NCBI GenBank assembly: GCA_025996835.1
Contig: BNTU01000149.1
Coordinates: 1 to 6,120 of the forward strand
Reading direction: 5' to 3'
DNA length: 6,120 bases
DNA from: Bacteroidia bacterium
Lineage (GTDB): Bacteria; Bacteroidota; Bacteroidia; Bacteroidales; Azobacteroidaceae
A program made the translations under genes and the position numbers. This document shows, piece by piece, positions 1 through 5,695 of the stretch. Position 1 is the first letter of the stretch, and every line of letters starts with the position of its first letter. Below the pieces are notes generated by a model that saw only the letters and a program-made list of their open reading frames with translations, searched no databases and had not been told where the DNA came from.

Positions 1-1
1 G

Positions 2-1342
2 GAAAGTATTACCACACCAGACAGGCGGACGGCAACGGGAATGGTTACCGTTAGGTCGACGGCACGTAGTGAGCACGAGATACAGAGGCCTTCTCCTTTA
101 GCGCTTGATAAAACAAGCATTTCCGCCACCTATGATGGTGATACTTATTCCGTTGCCGTAACAAGCAATGGCAGATGGACGGCTACCTCCGATGCTGCAT
201 GGTGCATGTTAGATCCCGCTTCCGGCACAAGCAATGGCATAATTACGGTGAATGTGACGGAAAACACTACCGCAGACAGTCGTTCGGCAACAATAACCGT
301 TATTTCGGGGGAAGTTACTCAGGAAGTGTCTGTTACGCAAGCGGCTCCTCCTTTAGCACTTGATAAAACATACATTGTTGCCACCAAGTATGGCGGTACC
401 TATTCCTTTGCCGTAACAAGCAATGGCGCATGGACGGCTACCTCCGATGCTGCATGGTGTACGTTAACTTCCACTTCCGGCACAAACGATGGCACAATTG
501 CGATGAATGTGGAGGAAAACACTACCACAGGCAGTCGTTCGGCAACGATAACCATTATTTCGGGGTCACTTACTTGGCAAGTGACTATTACGCAAGCAAC
601 TACCGGCAACAATTTTACTGAAACCGGCGGTGGTTTGAGTTTCGATATGATAGGCGTGGCGGGTAGCACCTTTACTATGGGAGCCACTACCGAGCAAGAC
701 AGTGAGGTTCAACCTAATGAAAGTCCTGAGCACGACGTTACTTTGAGCAACTATGCTATTGGCAAGTATGAGGTGACACAAAAGCTCTGGTGGGATGTGA
801 TGGGCAGTTGGCCAAGCACAGCACCTTCGAGTAGCTACGGTGAAGGCGACCAATACCCGATGTATTATGTCAGTCACGATGACATACAGAGTTTTTTAAC
901 TGCGCTGAACGCAAAGACCGGCAAAAATTATCGCTTACCAACAGAGGCAGAGTGGGAATATGCGGCACGAGGCGGCAACCAAAGTCAGGACTACAAGTAT
1001 AGTGGCAGCAATACAATTGGCCGTGTGGCGTGGTACTATGACAATAGTGGTCGTAAGACTCATATTGTGGGCACAAAAGGCGCCAACGAGTTAGGTATTT
1101 ATGATATGAGCGGTAATGTAGAAGAGTGGTGCAGTGATTGGTATGACAGTTATAGTAGTGATTATTATTATGTGCAGACTAACCCTACAGGTGCGGTGTC
1201 AGGTACGAACCGCGTGAGTCGCGGCGGTACCTTTTTAAGCGGTGCAACGGGTGCAACGGGCTGCCGCGTGTCGTATCGCAGCTACGCCGATCCCAGCAGC
1301 CACGCCTACTACCAAGGCTTCCGCCTGGTGCTTCCGCTTTGA
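2..1342 (+). CDS. BACON-repeat / FGE-sulfatase-domain surface protein, 5' partial
   Basis: The frame is open to the left edge, so the gene starts outside the window. The first ATG (41) lies inside what reads as the end of another BACON repeat (ESITTPDRRTAT...HEIQ), with no signal peptide or ribosome site, so I do not take it as the start. Counting from that Met, two full BACON domains follow (about 20-104 and 105-187; WTATSDAAWC, RSATIT, final VTQ/ITQ), then an FGE-sulfatase (SUMF1-type, C-type-lectin-like) domain at about 198-433. Its landmarks are GKYEVTQ (241), YRLPTEAEWEYAARGG (297), GIYDMSGNVEEW (352), RVSRGGTF (391) and GFRLVLPL at the C-terminus. The two cysteines of true formylglycine-generating enzymes appear to be replaced by Ser400 and Ala405, so a binding role is likelier than sulfatase activation. 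BACON domains are typical of secreted or surface Bacteroidota proteins. The ligand is unknown. Confidence 0.88.
   Translation, partial: ESITTPDRRTATGMVTVRSTARSEHEIQRPSPLALDKTSISATYDGDTYSVAVTSNGRWTATSDAAWCMLDPASGTSNGIITVNVTENTTADSRSATITVISGEVTQEVSVTQAAPPLALDKTYIVATKYGGTYSFAVTSNGAWTATSDAAWCTLTSTSGTNDGTIAMNVEENTTTGSRSATITIISGSLTWQVTITQATTGNNFTETGGGLSFDMIGVAGSTFTMGATTEQDSEVQPNESPEHDVTLSNYAIGKYEVTQKLWWDVMGSWPSTAPSSSYGEGDQYPMYYVSHDDIQSFLTALNAKTGKNYRLPTEAEWEYAARGGNQSQDYKYSGSNTIGRVAWYYDNSGRKTHIVGTKGANELGIYDMSGNVEEWCSDWYDSYSSDYYYVQTNPTGAVSGTNRVSRGGTFLSGATGATGCRVSYRSYADPSSHAYYQGFRLVLPL
101..610 (+). repeat. Two tandem BACON-coding repeats, 255-bp period
   Basis: Units 101-355 and 356-610 align without gaps at exactly 255 bp (85 codons). 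A 29-bp block is identical in both copies (176-204 and 431-459), while the unit edges have diverged more. The pattern fits in-frame duplication of one domain. The sequence before position 101 looks like the end of a further, more diverged unit. Confidence 0.85.
1241..1258 (+). repeat. 9-bp direct duplication (ggtgcaacg x2) inside the FGE domain
   Basis: Two perfect adjacent copies of ggtgcaacg encode Gly-Ala-Thr-Gly-Ala-Thr (residues 401-406), between the RGGTF motif and CRVSYR. This adds three residues to the loop where true FGE enzymes carry their catalytic cysteines. Confidence 0.8.
1258..1342 (+). other. Candidate DGR-type variable region at the 3' end of the FGE domain
   Basis: Positions 1261-1340 are 51/80 G+C (64%), against 29/80 (36%) for 1101-1180 of the same gene. 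In the 14 codons from 1274 to 1315, 11 end in C (AGC, TAC, GCC, CAC), whereas the similar Ser/Tyr-rich stretch 1142-1171 uses mostly AGT and TAT. Variable regions of diversity-generating retroelements lie at the C-terminal end of C-type-lectin/FGE-like folds and derive from template AAC codons, which become NNC. No reverse transcriptase or template repeat is in this window, so this is a hypothesis. Ordinary FGE-family paralogues can have similar C-termini. Confidence 0.3.
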
Positions 1343-1357
1343 GTTCTTTTTCACCTT

Positions 1358-1391
1358 TTAGTTTATCACAAGGCATCATGTGATAAGCTAA
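1358..1391. repeat. 13-bp inverted repeat with 8-nt loop just after the FGE gene
   Basis: The arms are 1358-1370 (ttagtttatcaca) and 1379-1391 (tgtgataagctaa), 12 of 13 pairing with one T/G wobble. The inner 8 bp are perfect. It begins 16 nt after the stop codon. No T-run follows, so it is a poor intrinsic terminator by itself. A cruciform just 3' of a variable region is a known DGR feature. Confidence 0.55.
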
Positions 1392-1393
1392 TT

Positions 1394-1461
1394 GTCTGAA
1401 CCGGGATTTTCACAAGATTACGAAGATGAGCAAGATGATTTCTGTCTTGGTCATCTTTTTT
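1394..1461 (+). repeat. Possible dispersed intergenic repeat with 9-nt periodicity
   Basis: The stretch begins gtctgaaccgggattttcac and continues with three 9-nt units, acaagatta, cgaagatga and gcaagatga (1412-1438). From memory, similar elements ('...aaaatcccggttcagac' on the other strand) recur between genes in many Bacteroidota genomes. Only one copy is in this window, so its dispersed nature is inferred. Confidence 0.35.
1423..1461 (+). terminator. Probable intrinsic terminator of the BACON-FGE gene
   Basis: The stem pairs 1423-1434 (aagatgagcaag) with 1446-1457 (cttggtcatctt), 11 of 12 bp plus one more closing A-T pair. The loop is about 9 nt, and a T-run reaches 1461. It is the best terminator-like structure between the + strand gene and the converging toxin gene. 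The stem is only moderately GC-rich. Confidence 0.5.
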
Positions 1462-1510
1462 ATGTCCCCTTAGTAGCCAATGGTAGCCCCTCCCTGCTCC
1501 TCTCCCTTGT

Positions 1511-1543
1511 TCCCTTATTCTTCTCATCTAAGGTAATAAGGGA
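1511..1543 (-). terminator. Weak hairpin downstream of the AbiEii-like gene
   Basis: Arms 1511-1519 (tcccttatt) and 1535-1543 (aataaggga) form a perfect 9-bp stem 13 nt beyond the minus-strand toxin stop codon. On the minus strand no T-run follows, so a termination role is uncertain. Confidence 0.25.
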
Positions 1544-1555
1544 GGAGGACGGGGA

Positions 1556-2560
1556 CTAAACAATTCGATTTATTTTTTCGTTTAGTTGTTTTATTTTCTC
1601 AATGAGTTTAACGAATGGCAATGAATAGCCGTAAATCATTGTTCCTTGCATATTTTCATAATCTGCTTTCCAAAGTTCAATGATATTTTCGGGCGGAACA
1701 ATGTTTATGCTTTTTGGGGTGAGTGTGTTGTAATCAAAACCTTTCAAACCGATAAAAACGCGGCGGTGTTCCACTACGGAATTATACAACTCTTTATTTG
1801 CCAAAGCTTCAACTGCAATAGGCGTATCCATTATTTTGACCACATCGTATAAATGGCGACTCATTCTTTCCGACCGCATCAGGTCTTGCGGTTTGGCAAA
1901 TTCTTCGTGTAAAAGGCAAATTTTTTCGATAAATGTACGCTGTGGCACAACGGCTTGCACGGCAAAAGGTTTTTCTGCAAAATTTGTTTTTGGAAAAGTT
2001 TCATCTATCAATGATTGAAGATTGACACTTTGCACCGGTTCGCTCATTGACCGTCCGCTGACCTCTAAAACTACTTTGTGCTTGATATACGAAACTTCGT
2101 CAAAAAGGGTTTTATACTCAACCTCAATTATTTCGGGGTCGGTGGTAGAAACAGGTGTAATATTGACCTTGACAGTAAATTGTTCGGAATTTATGTCGTT
2201 GATTTCTAATTGTTTTGCTATATCAGACTGCAGTGTTTCGCGCACAAACGAACAAGCAGCGCGACGCAGGCGGTCACTGATTTGCGTTTTGGAAAGTGTG
2301 CCGCTAAAACCCAAATATTCGCGATTAACGGCAATGTCTATGTCTTCGGAAAATCGTTCTATCAAATTCCAACATTTACTCAGCGAAGTACCTCCTTTGA
2401 ACGAAAAATTTTCGGCGTAGGGCAATGCAAATAAAGCGCGAAGGACGGTTGTAACCCACCAATCTTTTTCAACGGCAATATTTGGAAGTCCGGTTGTTAA
2501 TGCGGTATTGTTAAAATATTCCGCTTTTTTTGTGTCCGGGAGTTTTATAAATTCATTCAT
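1556..2560 (-). CDS. AbiEii/AbiGii-family nucleotidyltransferase toxin (type IV TA)
   Basis: This 334-residue protein is the likely toxin of an AbiE-type module. The nucleotidyltransferase signature is intact: FKGGTSLSK at 54-62, then ERFSEDIDIAV at 68-78, with Asp73 and Asp75 as probable metal-binding carboxylates. An acidic strand (VVLEVSGRS, 163-171) may supply the third. Two further family blocks are visible: RTFIEKICLLHEE (208-220) and SRHLYDVVKIMD (234-245). The C-terminus is a Lys/Glu-rich helix. Length is normal and no lesion is seen. Known relatives (AbiEii, MenT) transfer nucleotides and block growth, some by modifying tRNA 3' ends; the target here is unknown. The start ATG (2560-2558) lies in an ATGAATGA overlap with the antitoxin stop, which implies translational coupling. 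Some DUF1814 proteins are not proven toxins. Confidence 0.87.
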   Translation of the reverse strand: MNEFIKLPDTKKAEYFNNTALTTGLPNIAVEKDWWVTTVLRALFALPYAENFSFKGGTSLSKCWNLIERFSEDIDIAVNREYLGFSGTLSKTQISDRLRRAACSFVRETLQSDIAKQLEINDINSEQFTVKVNITPVSTTDPEIIEVEYKTLFDEVSYIKHKVVLEVSGRSMSEPVQSVNLQSLIDETFPKTNFAEKPFAVQAVVPQRTFIEKICLLHEEFAKPQDLMRSERMSRHLYDVVKIMDTPIAVEALANKELYNSVVEHRRVFIGLKGFDYNTLTPKSINIVPPENIIELWKADYENMQGTMIYGYSLPFVKLIEKIKQLNEKINRIV

Positions 2561-3158
2561 TTTTATAAAGTTTTAAAATAATATTGCTAATCCAGTCCGG
2601 CGCAAGTTTGGCATCGTGCAAAACAGTTTCGTATGTTTCGTTAGATAACGCTGTTTTGATTTTCTGCAAATCACTTTCTGTGGCTTTTCCGTTGCCGATT
2701 TCTTTAAGGGCAAAAATTATCAAAGTGGTAATTTTCCCTTTGAAAGCCAAATTTTTAGCTGCTGTTTTTTTGAAATTGACAGTTGCTTTTTTGCCCACCT
2801 TAATCACTCGCGGCGCACCATCGGTAAGATAGACCACTTTCATCGGCACCTGCGTTGATAAGCCTAAGGCATTCAGCGCATAAACACCGGTTGGAATTAG
2901 TCGCGCTTTTTCGCGTTTGGCGATTGCTTTGGCAATGTCTTCTATAGACGGGTAGAGAACACCAATTTGTTCATCAATTTTCGGGTACAGATAAATACCG
3001 GCAGACAAGCGGACAATCAATTCATCTTTGCAAAGTCGGGACAATGCGTGGCGTACCGCCACGTTCGTACCGGAAAGCATAAAATCGTCTGCGAAAAATA
3101 TTTTTCCGCGTCCTTTCTTTTTTATTGCACTTTCTATTTGATTATGAGTCGATTGCAT
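2553..3158 (-). CDS. AbiEi/DUF6088-like winged-helix antitoxin
   Basis: This 201-residue protein precedes the AbiEii-type gene and overlaps it by 8 nt, the usual antitoxin-first order. The N-terminal part (about 5-60) reads as a winged helix: a recognition-helix-like AVRHALSRLCKDELIVRL (34-51) followed by the wing AGIYLYP (53-59). The middle (87-135) carries the family block LIPTGVYALNALGLSTQVP and the VVYLTDGAPRVIKVGKK strand pair. The C-terminal part (about 140-200) is helical and probably neutralises the toxin. Known AbiEi antitoxins bind inverted repeats in their own promoter and repress it; a perfect palindrome sits 20 bp upstream here. No Shine-Dalgarno is seen; the leader is A/T-rich. 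I assign DUF6088 from sequence impression, so the exact subfamily is less sure than the role. Confidence 0.82.
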   Translation of the reverse strand: MQSTHNQIESAIKKKGRGKIFFADDFMLSGTNVAVRHALSRLCKDELIVRLSAGIYLYPKIDEQIGVLYPSIEDIAKAIAKREKARLIPTGVYALNALGLSTQVPMKVVYLTDGAPRVIKVGKKATVNFKKTAAKNLAFKGKITTLIIFALKEIGNGKATESDLQKIKTALSNETYETVLHDAKLAPDWISNIILKLYKNE

Positions 3159-3177
3159 ACTTATTTATATTTTCACT

Positions 3178-3208
3178 TTGGCACAAATATAGTATAAATT
3201 TGTGCCAA
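3178..3208. promoter_or_regulatory. Perfect palindrome, probable operator of the TA operon
   Basis: The arms ttggcacaaat (3178-3188) and atttgtgccaa (3198-3208) are perfect 11-bp inverted repeats with a 9-bp A/T spacer. The palindrome lies between the promoter at 3220-3249 and the antitoxin start, around or just after the expected transcription start. That fits autorepression by the winged-helix antitoxin. A second minus-strand -7-like motif, TATATTTG (3191-3184), lies inside it. Confidence 0.65.
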
Positions 3209-3219
3209 CAATTCAGTCG

Positions 3220-3249
3220 CAAAGGTATAGAAAATATTTGGAACCGCAA
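3220..3249 (-). promoter_or_regulatory. Bacteroidota-type promoter for the TA operon
   Basis: On the minus strand, TACCTTTG (3227-3220) matches the -7 consensus TAnnTTTG, and a TTG (3249-3247) lies 19 bp upstream, the usual -33 spacing. Expected transcription starts near 3212-3214, giving a leader of about 55 nt that includes the palindrome. Confidence 0.6.
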
Positions 3250-3275
3250 GGCGGTTTTTATTCAAAAAATAACAC

Positions 3276-3283
3276 TACCTTTG
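3276..3283 (+). promoter_or_regulatory. -7 element for queD
   Basis: TACCTTTG matches TAnnTTTG. It ends only 5 nt before the queD ATG, so the transcript would begin at or very near the start codon. No clear -33 TTG is seen at the right distance, so recognition may depend on the -7 element. Confidence 0.5.
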
Positions 3284-3288
3284 CAGCC

Positions 3289-3720
3289 ATGTATAAAATA
3301 AGCAAGCAATTCACTTTTTCGGCATCGCACCAACTGAATATGTTGAGTGCTGACCATCCGTGTGCGCGAATGCATGGGCACAATTATGTGATTACCATTC
3401 ATTTGCGGTCGGAAACATTGGACGAGTATGGCTTCGTGAAGGATTACAAGGCTCTCGATATGGTGAAGCAATACCTCAACACGCATTTAGACCATCGGCA
3501 TCTGAATGATATTCTGCCTAATCATCCCACGTCTGAAAATATCGCGCGTTTTTTGTACGAAAAGTTCAAGCCGGAAATTCCCGAATTGTGTGCGGTGGAG
3601 GTCAGCGAAACGCCGCAAACGTCGTGTGTGTATGAACCTTTAATTATGTTGGTGGCGATGGTTATGTCATTGGGACATATTGGAGAATTACAGCACTTGT
3701 TAGTTTTTAATACATTTTGA
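3289..3720 (+). CDS. queD: 6-carboxy-5,6,7,8-tetrahydropterin synthase (QueD)
   Basis: QueD converts 7,8-dihydroneopterin triphosphate to 6-carboxytetrahydropterin in queuosine biosynthesis. I start it at the ATG at 3289 because family similarity begins there (MYKISKQFTFSASH) and a promoter motif lies just upstream; the longer frame from 3202 would start within the TA control region. Zinc ligands are His14, His29 and His31; Cys25 lies in the QueD-type CxxxHGH motif; Asp68-His69 (LDHRHLN) and Glu107 (SETPQTS) complete the active site. The protein should end near Tyr115-Glu116-Pro117. Here 26 more residues follow (hydrophobic, LIMLVAMVMSLG...), giving 143 aa. Removing one T from 3639-3641 would place TAA directly after YEP, so the tail may come from a frameshift or rearrangement. 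The core looks active. No queE follows. Confidence 0.9.
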   Translation: MYKISKQFTFSASHQLNMLSADHPCARMHGHNYVITIHLRSETLDEYGFVKDYKALDMVKQYLNTHLDHRHLNDILPNHPTSENIARFLYEKFKPEIPELCAVEVSETPQTSCVYEPLIMLVAMVMSLGHIGELQHLLVFNTF

Positions 3721-3809
3721 AGATGAAAAGTAGTTTTAATAAATCGCAAGTTTTTGTTCCGACAATTGCATTTTATTTTTATACAGAAAAAAAAGAAATA
3801 CAGATTAAA

Positions 3810-3844
3810 TTTGATATATAATTACAAAATTATTACTAACTTTG
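3810..3844 (+). promoter_or_regulatory. Promoter of the DUF6263-like gene
   Basis: TAACTTTG (3837-3844) matches the -7 consensus. A TTTG (3810-3813) lies 23 bp upstream, slightly longer than usual. The predicted leader is about 35 nt and ends in an A-rich stretch before the ATG, as is common in Bacteroidota. Confidence 0.6.
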
Positions 3845-3886
3845 CCCCTTGAAATTTGAACATAAATATTTATAAAATAAAAAAAC

Positions 3887-4768
3887 ATGAAAGCAAAAAA
3901 AGTTTCAATCGTTATGGCATCTCTTTGTGCAACTATGATGCTGCAAGCACAAGTGAAATTATCGTTTAATCCCGACAAAGGAGCGACTTATTCGTATCTC
4001 TCGAAGTTGGAAATGAAAGGTAATATAAGTGCCGCCGGGCAGGAAATCCCGATGAATACATCCATGGATATACTGTATGCCATGAAAGTGACAGAAAAAA
4101 ACGGCAGTGAGGTGAGCGTGGACTATCTTTACAAAGAACTCGCTATGTCTATGCAGACTCCTATGGGGGCTATCAACTACAATTCAAAAAATTCCTCTCT
4201 CATGAATTTGTCGGAACCGGAAAAGTTGATTTCGCAAATCATTGGCGGGCTTATTGATAAAACGCTTAATGTGGTTTTAAACGCTGACGGCTCGGTAAAA
4301 TCTGTGTCCGGATTTCAAAAAATCATGGCAGAGATTCAAAAAAACACGCCTCCTGCGGCGCAAGCGATGACAACGCCGCTTTTGCAATCGTTCAATGATG
4401 AGGCAATAAAAAAGTCGTTTGAGCAGTCGTTTAATTTTTATCCCAAAAATACGGTGAAAACGGGCGACAGTTGGACGGGTGAGTATTCGTTTGACATGGC
4501 TGGAATCACTTGCGACATTCAAAACACCTATACACTGAAATCAGTAAAGGATAATACGGCTGTCATTAGTGTGACTTCTGTTGTGTCGATGAAGCAATTC
4601 GCAGGCGGAATATCCGGCGACCAAACAGGTGAAATAACGGTTGACCTCAAAACCGGAATGCCAAAAAGTTCCATGATGACCCAGACAATCAAAGGCAAGC
4701 TCAATCAGCAAGGCGTTGAAGTGGTGATGGACATTGCATCGAAAATGACGATGAGTTTGCAAAAATAA
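3887..4768 (+). CDS. Secreted DUF6263-like protein of unknown function
   Basis: This 293-residue protein has a clear Sec signal peptide: a Lys-rich start (MKAKKVS), a hydrophobic core at about 7-18, and likely signal peptidase I cleavage near LQAQ-VKL (about residue 22). No lipobox cysteine is present, so it should be periplasmic or otherwise exported rather than a lipoprotein. The mature part starts LSFNPDKGATYSYLSKLEM and looks mainly beta-stranded with a helical middle (about 150-185), in keeping with DUF6263. It ends in a strand-rich half (GDSWTGEYSF, GEITVDLKTGMPKSS). The mature part is rich in methionine (about 18). It has its own promoter and no close partner, with nagB about 100 nt downstream under a separate promoter. 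I know no biochemical role for the family, and the assignment is by overall resemblance. Confidence 0.8.
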   Translation: MKAKKVSIVMASLCATMMLQAQVKLSFNPDKGATYSYLSKLEMKGNISAAGQEIPMNTSMDILYAMKVTEKNGSEVSVDYLYKELAMSMQTPMGAINYNSKNSSLMNLSEPEKLISQIIGGLIDKTLNVVLNADGSVKSVSGFQKIMAEIQKNTPPAAQAMTTPLLQSFNDEAIKKSFEQSFNFYPKNTVKTGDSWTGEYSFDMAGITCDIQNTYTLKSVKDNTAVISVTSVVSMKQFAGGISGDQTGEITVDLKTGMPKSSMMTQTIKGKLNQQGVEVVMDIASKMTMSLQK

Positions 4769-4807
4769 AAAAAGTACGAAAATTTGGAATTTTGCTTGCC
4801 AAAATCA

Positions 4808-4837
4808 TTTGTTTTTCGAAAATTTTACTTACCTTTG
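4808..4837 (+). promoter_or_regulatory. Promoter of nagB
   Basis: TTTG (4808-4811) and TACCTTTG (4830-4837) are separated by 18 bp, a good match to the Bacteroidota -33/-7 promoter. The leader would be about 24 nt. No inverted-repeat operator is obvious beside it. Confidence 0.68.
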
Positions 4838-4867
4838 CGCGGAAATTAAAAGAAATATTTTGGTGTT

Positions 4868-5695
4868 ATGAGGTTGATTATACAGAAAGATTATCAGACA
4901 TTATCGCAGTGGGCGGCTCTGTACGTAGCTGCTCGCATCAATGAGGCTAAGCCGTCGGCAAAAAAGCCTTTCGTTTTGGGTTTGCCTACGGGTTCGTCGC
5001 CGCTGGGGATGTACGATGCCTTGGTGGAATTGCACAACAAGGGTGAAGTTTCATTCAAAAACGTGGTCACATTTAATATGGATGAATATGTGGGGTTGCC
5101 GGAAAAGCATCCCGAAAGTTATCACACGTTTATGTGGGACAACTTTTTCAGCCACATCGACATCGACAAAAAAAACATCAACATCCTCGACGGCAACGCA
5201 AAAGACTTGGAAGCCGAATGTGCCAATTACGAAAAACGCATCGAAAAAGCAGGCGGCATCGACCTCTTTTTGGGCGGCGTGGGACCCGACGGACATATTG
5301 CATTCAACGAGCCGGGTTCATCGCTGACTTCCAAAACACGGGTGAAAACGCTGACGAAGGACACGATTATAGCCAATTCGCGCTTCTTTAACAATAATAT
5401 AGCCAAAGTGCCAAAAACAGCATTAACGGTTGGCGTGCAGACGATTATGAATGCGCGCGAAGTGCTGATTTTGGTGAACGGACACAACAAAGCACGGGCA
5501 TTGGCTCAAGGCGTGGAAGGCGCAGTAAGCCAAATGTGGACAATCTCAGCCCTCCAAATGCACCCCAAAGGCGTCATCGTGTGCGATGAGGCAGCATGCG
5601 GCGAACTGAAAGTGCAAACCTATCGCTACTTTAAGGATATTGAGAAGAAAAACTTAGACCCGAAGAGTATTGATGAGGCGAAGCATAAACATTGA
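4868..5695 (+). CDS. nagB: Glucosamine-6-phosphate deaminase (NagB)
   Basis: NagB converts glucosamine-6-phosphate to fructose-6-phosphate and ammonia, the last step linking amino sugars to glycolysis. The 275-residue protein aligns with E. coli NagB (266 aa) without offset over most of its length. The phosphate/substrate loop is [15 protein letters not shown] (38-52). Catalytic residues are Asp72 (FNMDEYVGL), Asp141 and His143 ([11 protein letters not shown]) and Glu148. The E. coli allosteric-site residues Ser151, Ser152, Arg158, Lys160 and Tyr254 are all present, so activation by N-acetylglucosamine-6-phosphate is plausible. The start ATG (4868) fits the family start MRLII. It has its own promoter, and a transporter gene begins 75 nt downstream on the same strand, suggesting shared transcription. 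No lesion is seen. Confidence 0.97.
   Translation: MRLIIQKDYQTLSQWAALYVAARINEAKPSAKKPFVLGLPTGSSPLGMYDALVELHNKGEVSFKNVVTFNMDEYVGLPEKHPESYHTFMWDNFFSHIDIDKKNINILDGNAKDLEAECANYEKRIEKAGGIDLFLGGVGPDGHIAFNEPGSSLTSKTRVKTLTKDTIIANSRFFNNNIAKVPKTALTVGVQTIMNAREVLILVNGHNKARALAQGVEGAVSQMWTISALQMHPKGVIVCDEAACGELKVQTYRYFKDIEKKNLDPKSIDEAKHKH

Noticed and set aside
566..877. 103-codon minus-strand ORF opposite the BACON-FGE gene
   Set aside because: Antisense shadow of a strongly supported coding frame; no domain, signal or promoter evidence.
1343..1555. CRISPR array, tRNA or other RNA gene in the left intergenic region
   Set aside because: No repeat-spacer pattern, cloverleaf or conserved RNA motif was seen; the region is explained by hairpins and a possible dispersed repeat.
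2022..2420. 132-codon + strand ORF opposite the AbiEii-like gene
   Set aside because: It is antisense to a gene with clear family motifs, has no domain features, and its start lacks promoter or leader signals.
3242..3259. Hairpin aaccgc-aag-gcggtt followed by five T residues, looking like a + strand terminator
   Set aside because: No + strand gene lies upstream to terminate, and the -33 TTG of the minus-strand promoter sits in its loop; attenuation of readthrough is possible but unsupported.
3202..3288. N-terminal extension of queD from an ATG at 3202 (29 extra residues)
   Set aside because: The extension lies in the TA operator/promoter region, has no family similarity, and the queD -7 element at 3276-3283 falls inside it; family similarity begins at the ATG at 3289.
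3723..3821. 32-codon ORF starting 2 nt after the queD stop (MKSSFNKSQV...)
   Set aside because: Short, A/T-biased composition with no recognisable domain or signal; probably chance. It overlaps the -33 region of the next promoter.
4779..4793. Inverted repeat aaaatt-tgg-aatttt after the DUF6263-like gene
   Set aside because: An all-A/T 6-bp stem is too weak to call a terminator; other A/T-rich pairings in 4778-4820 are equally possible.
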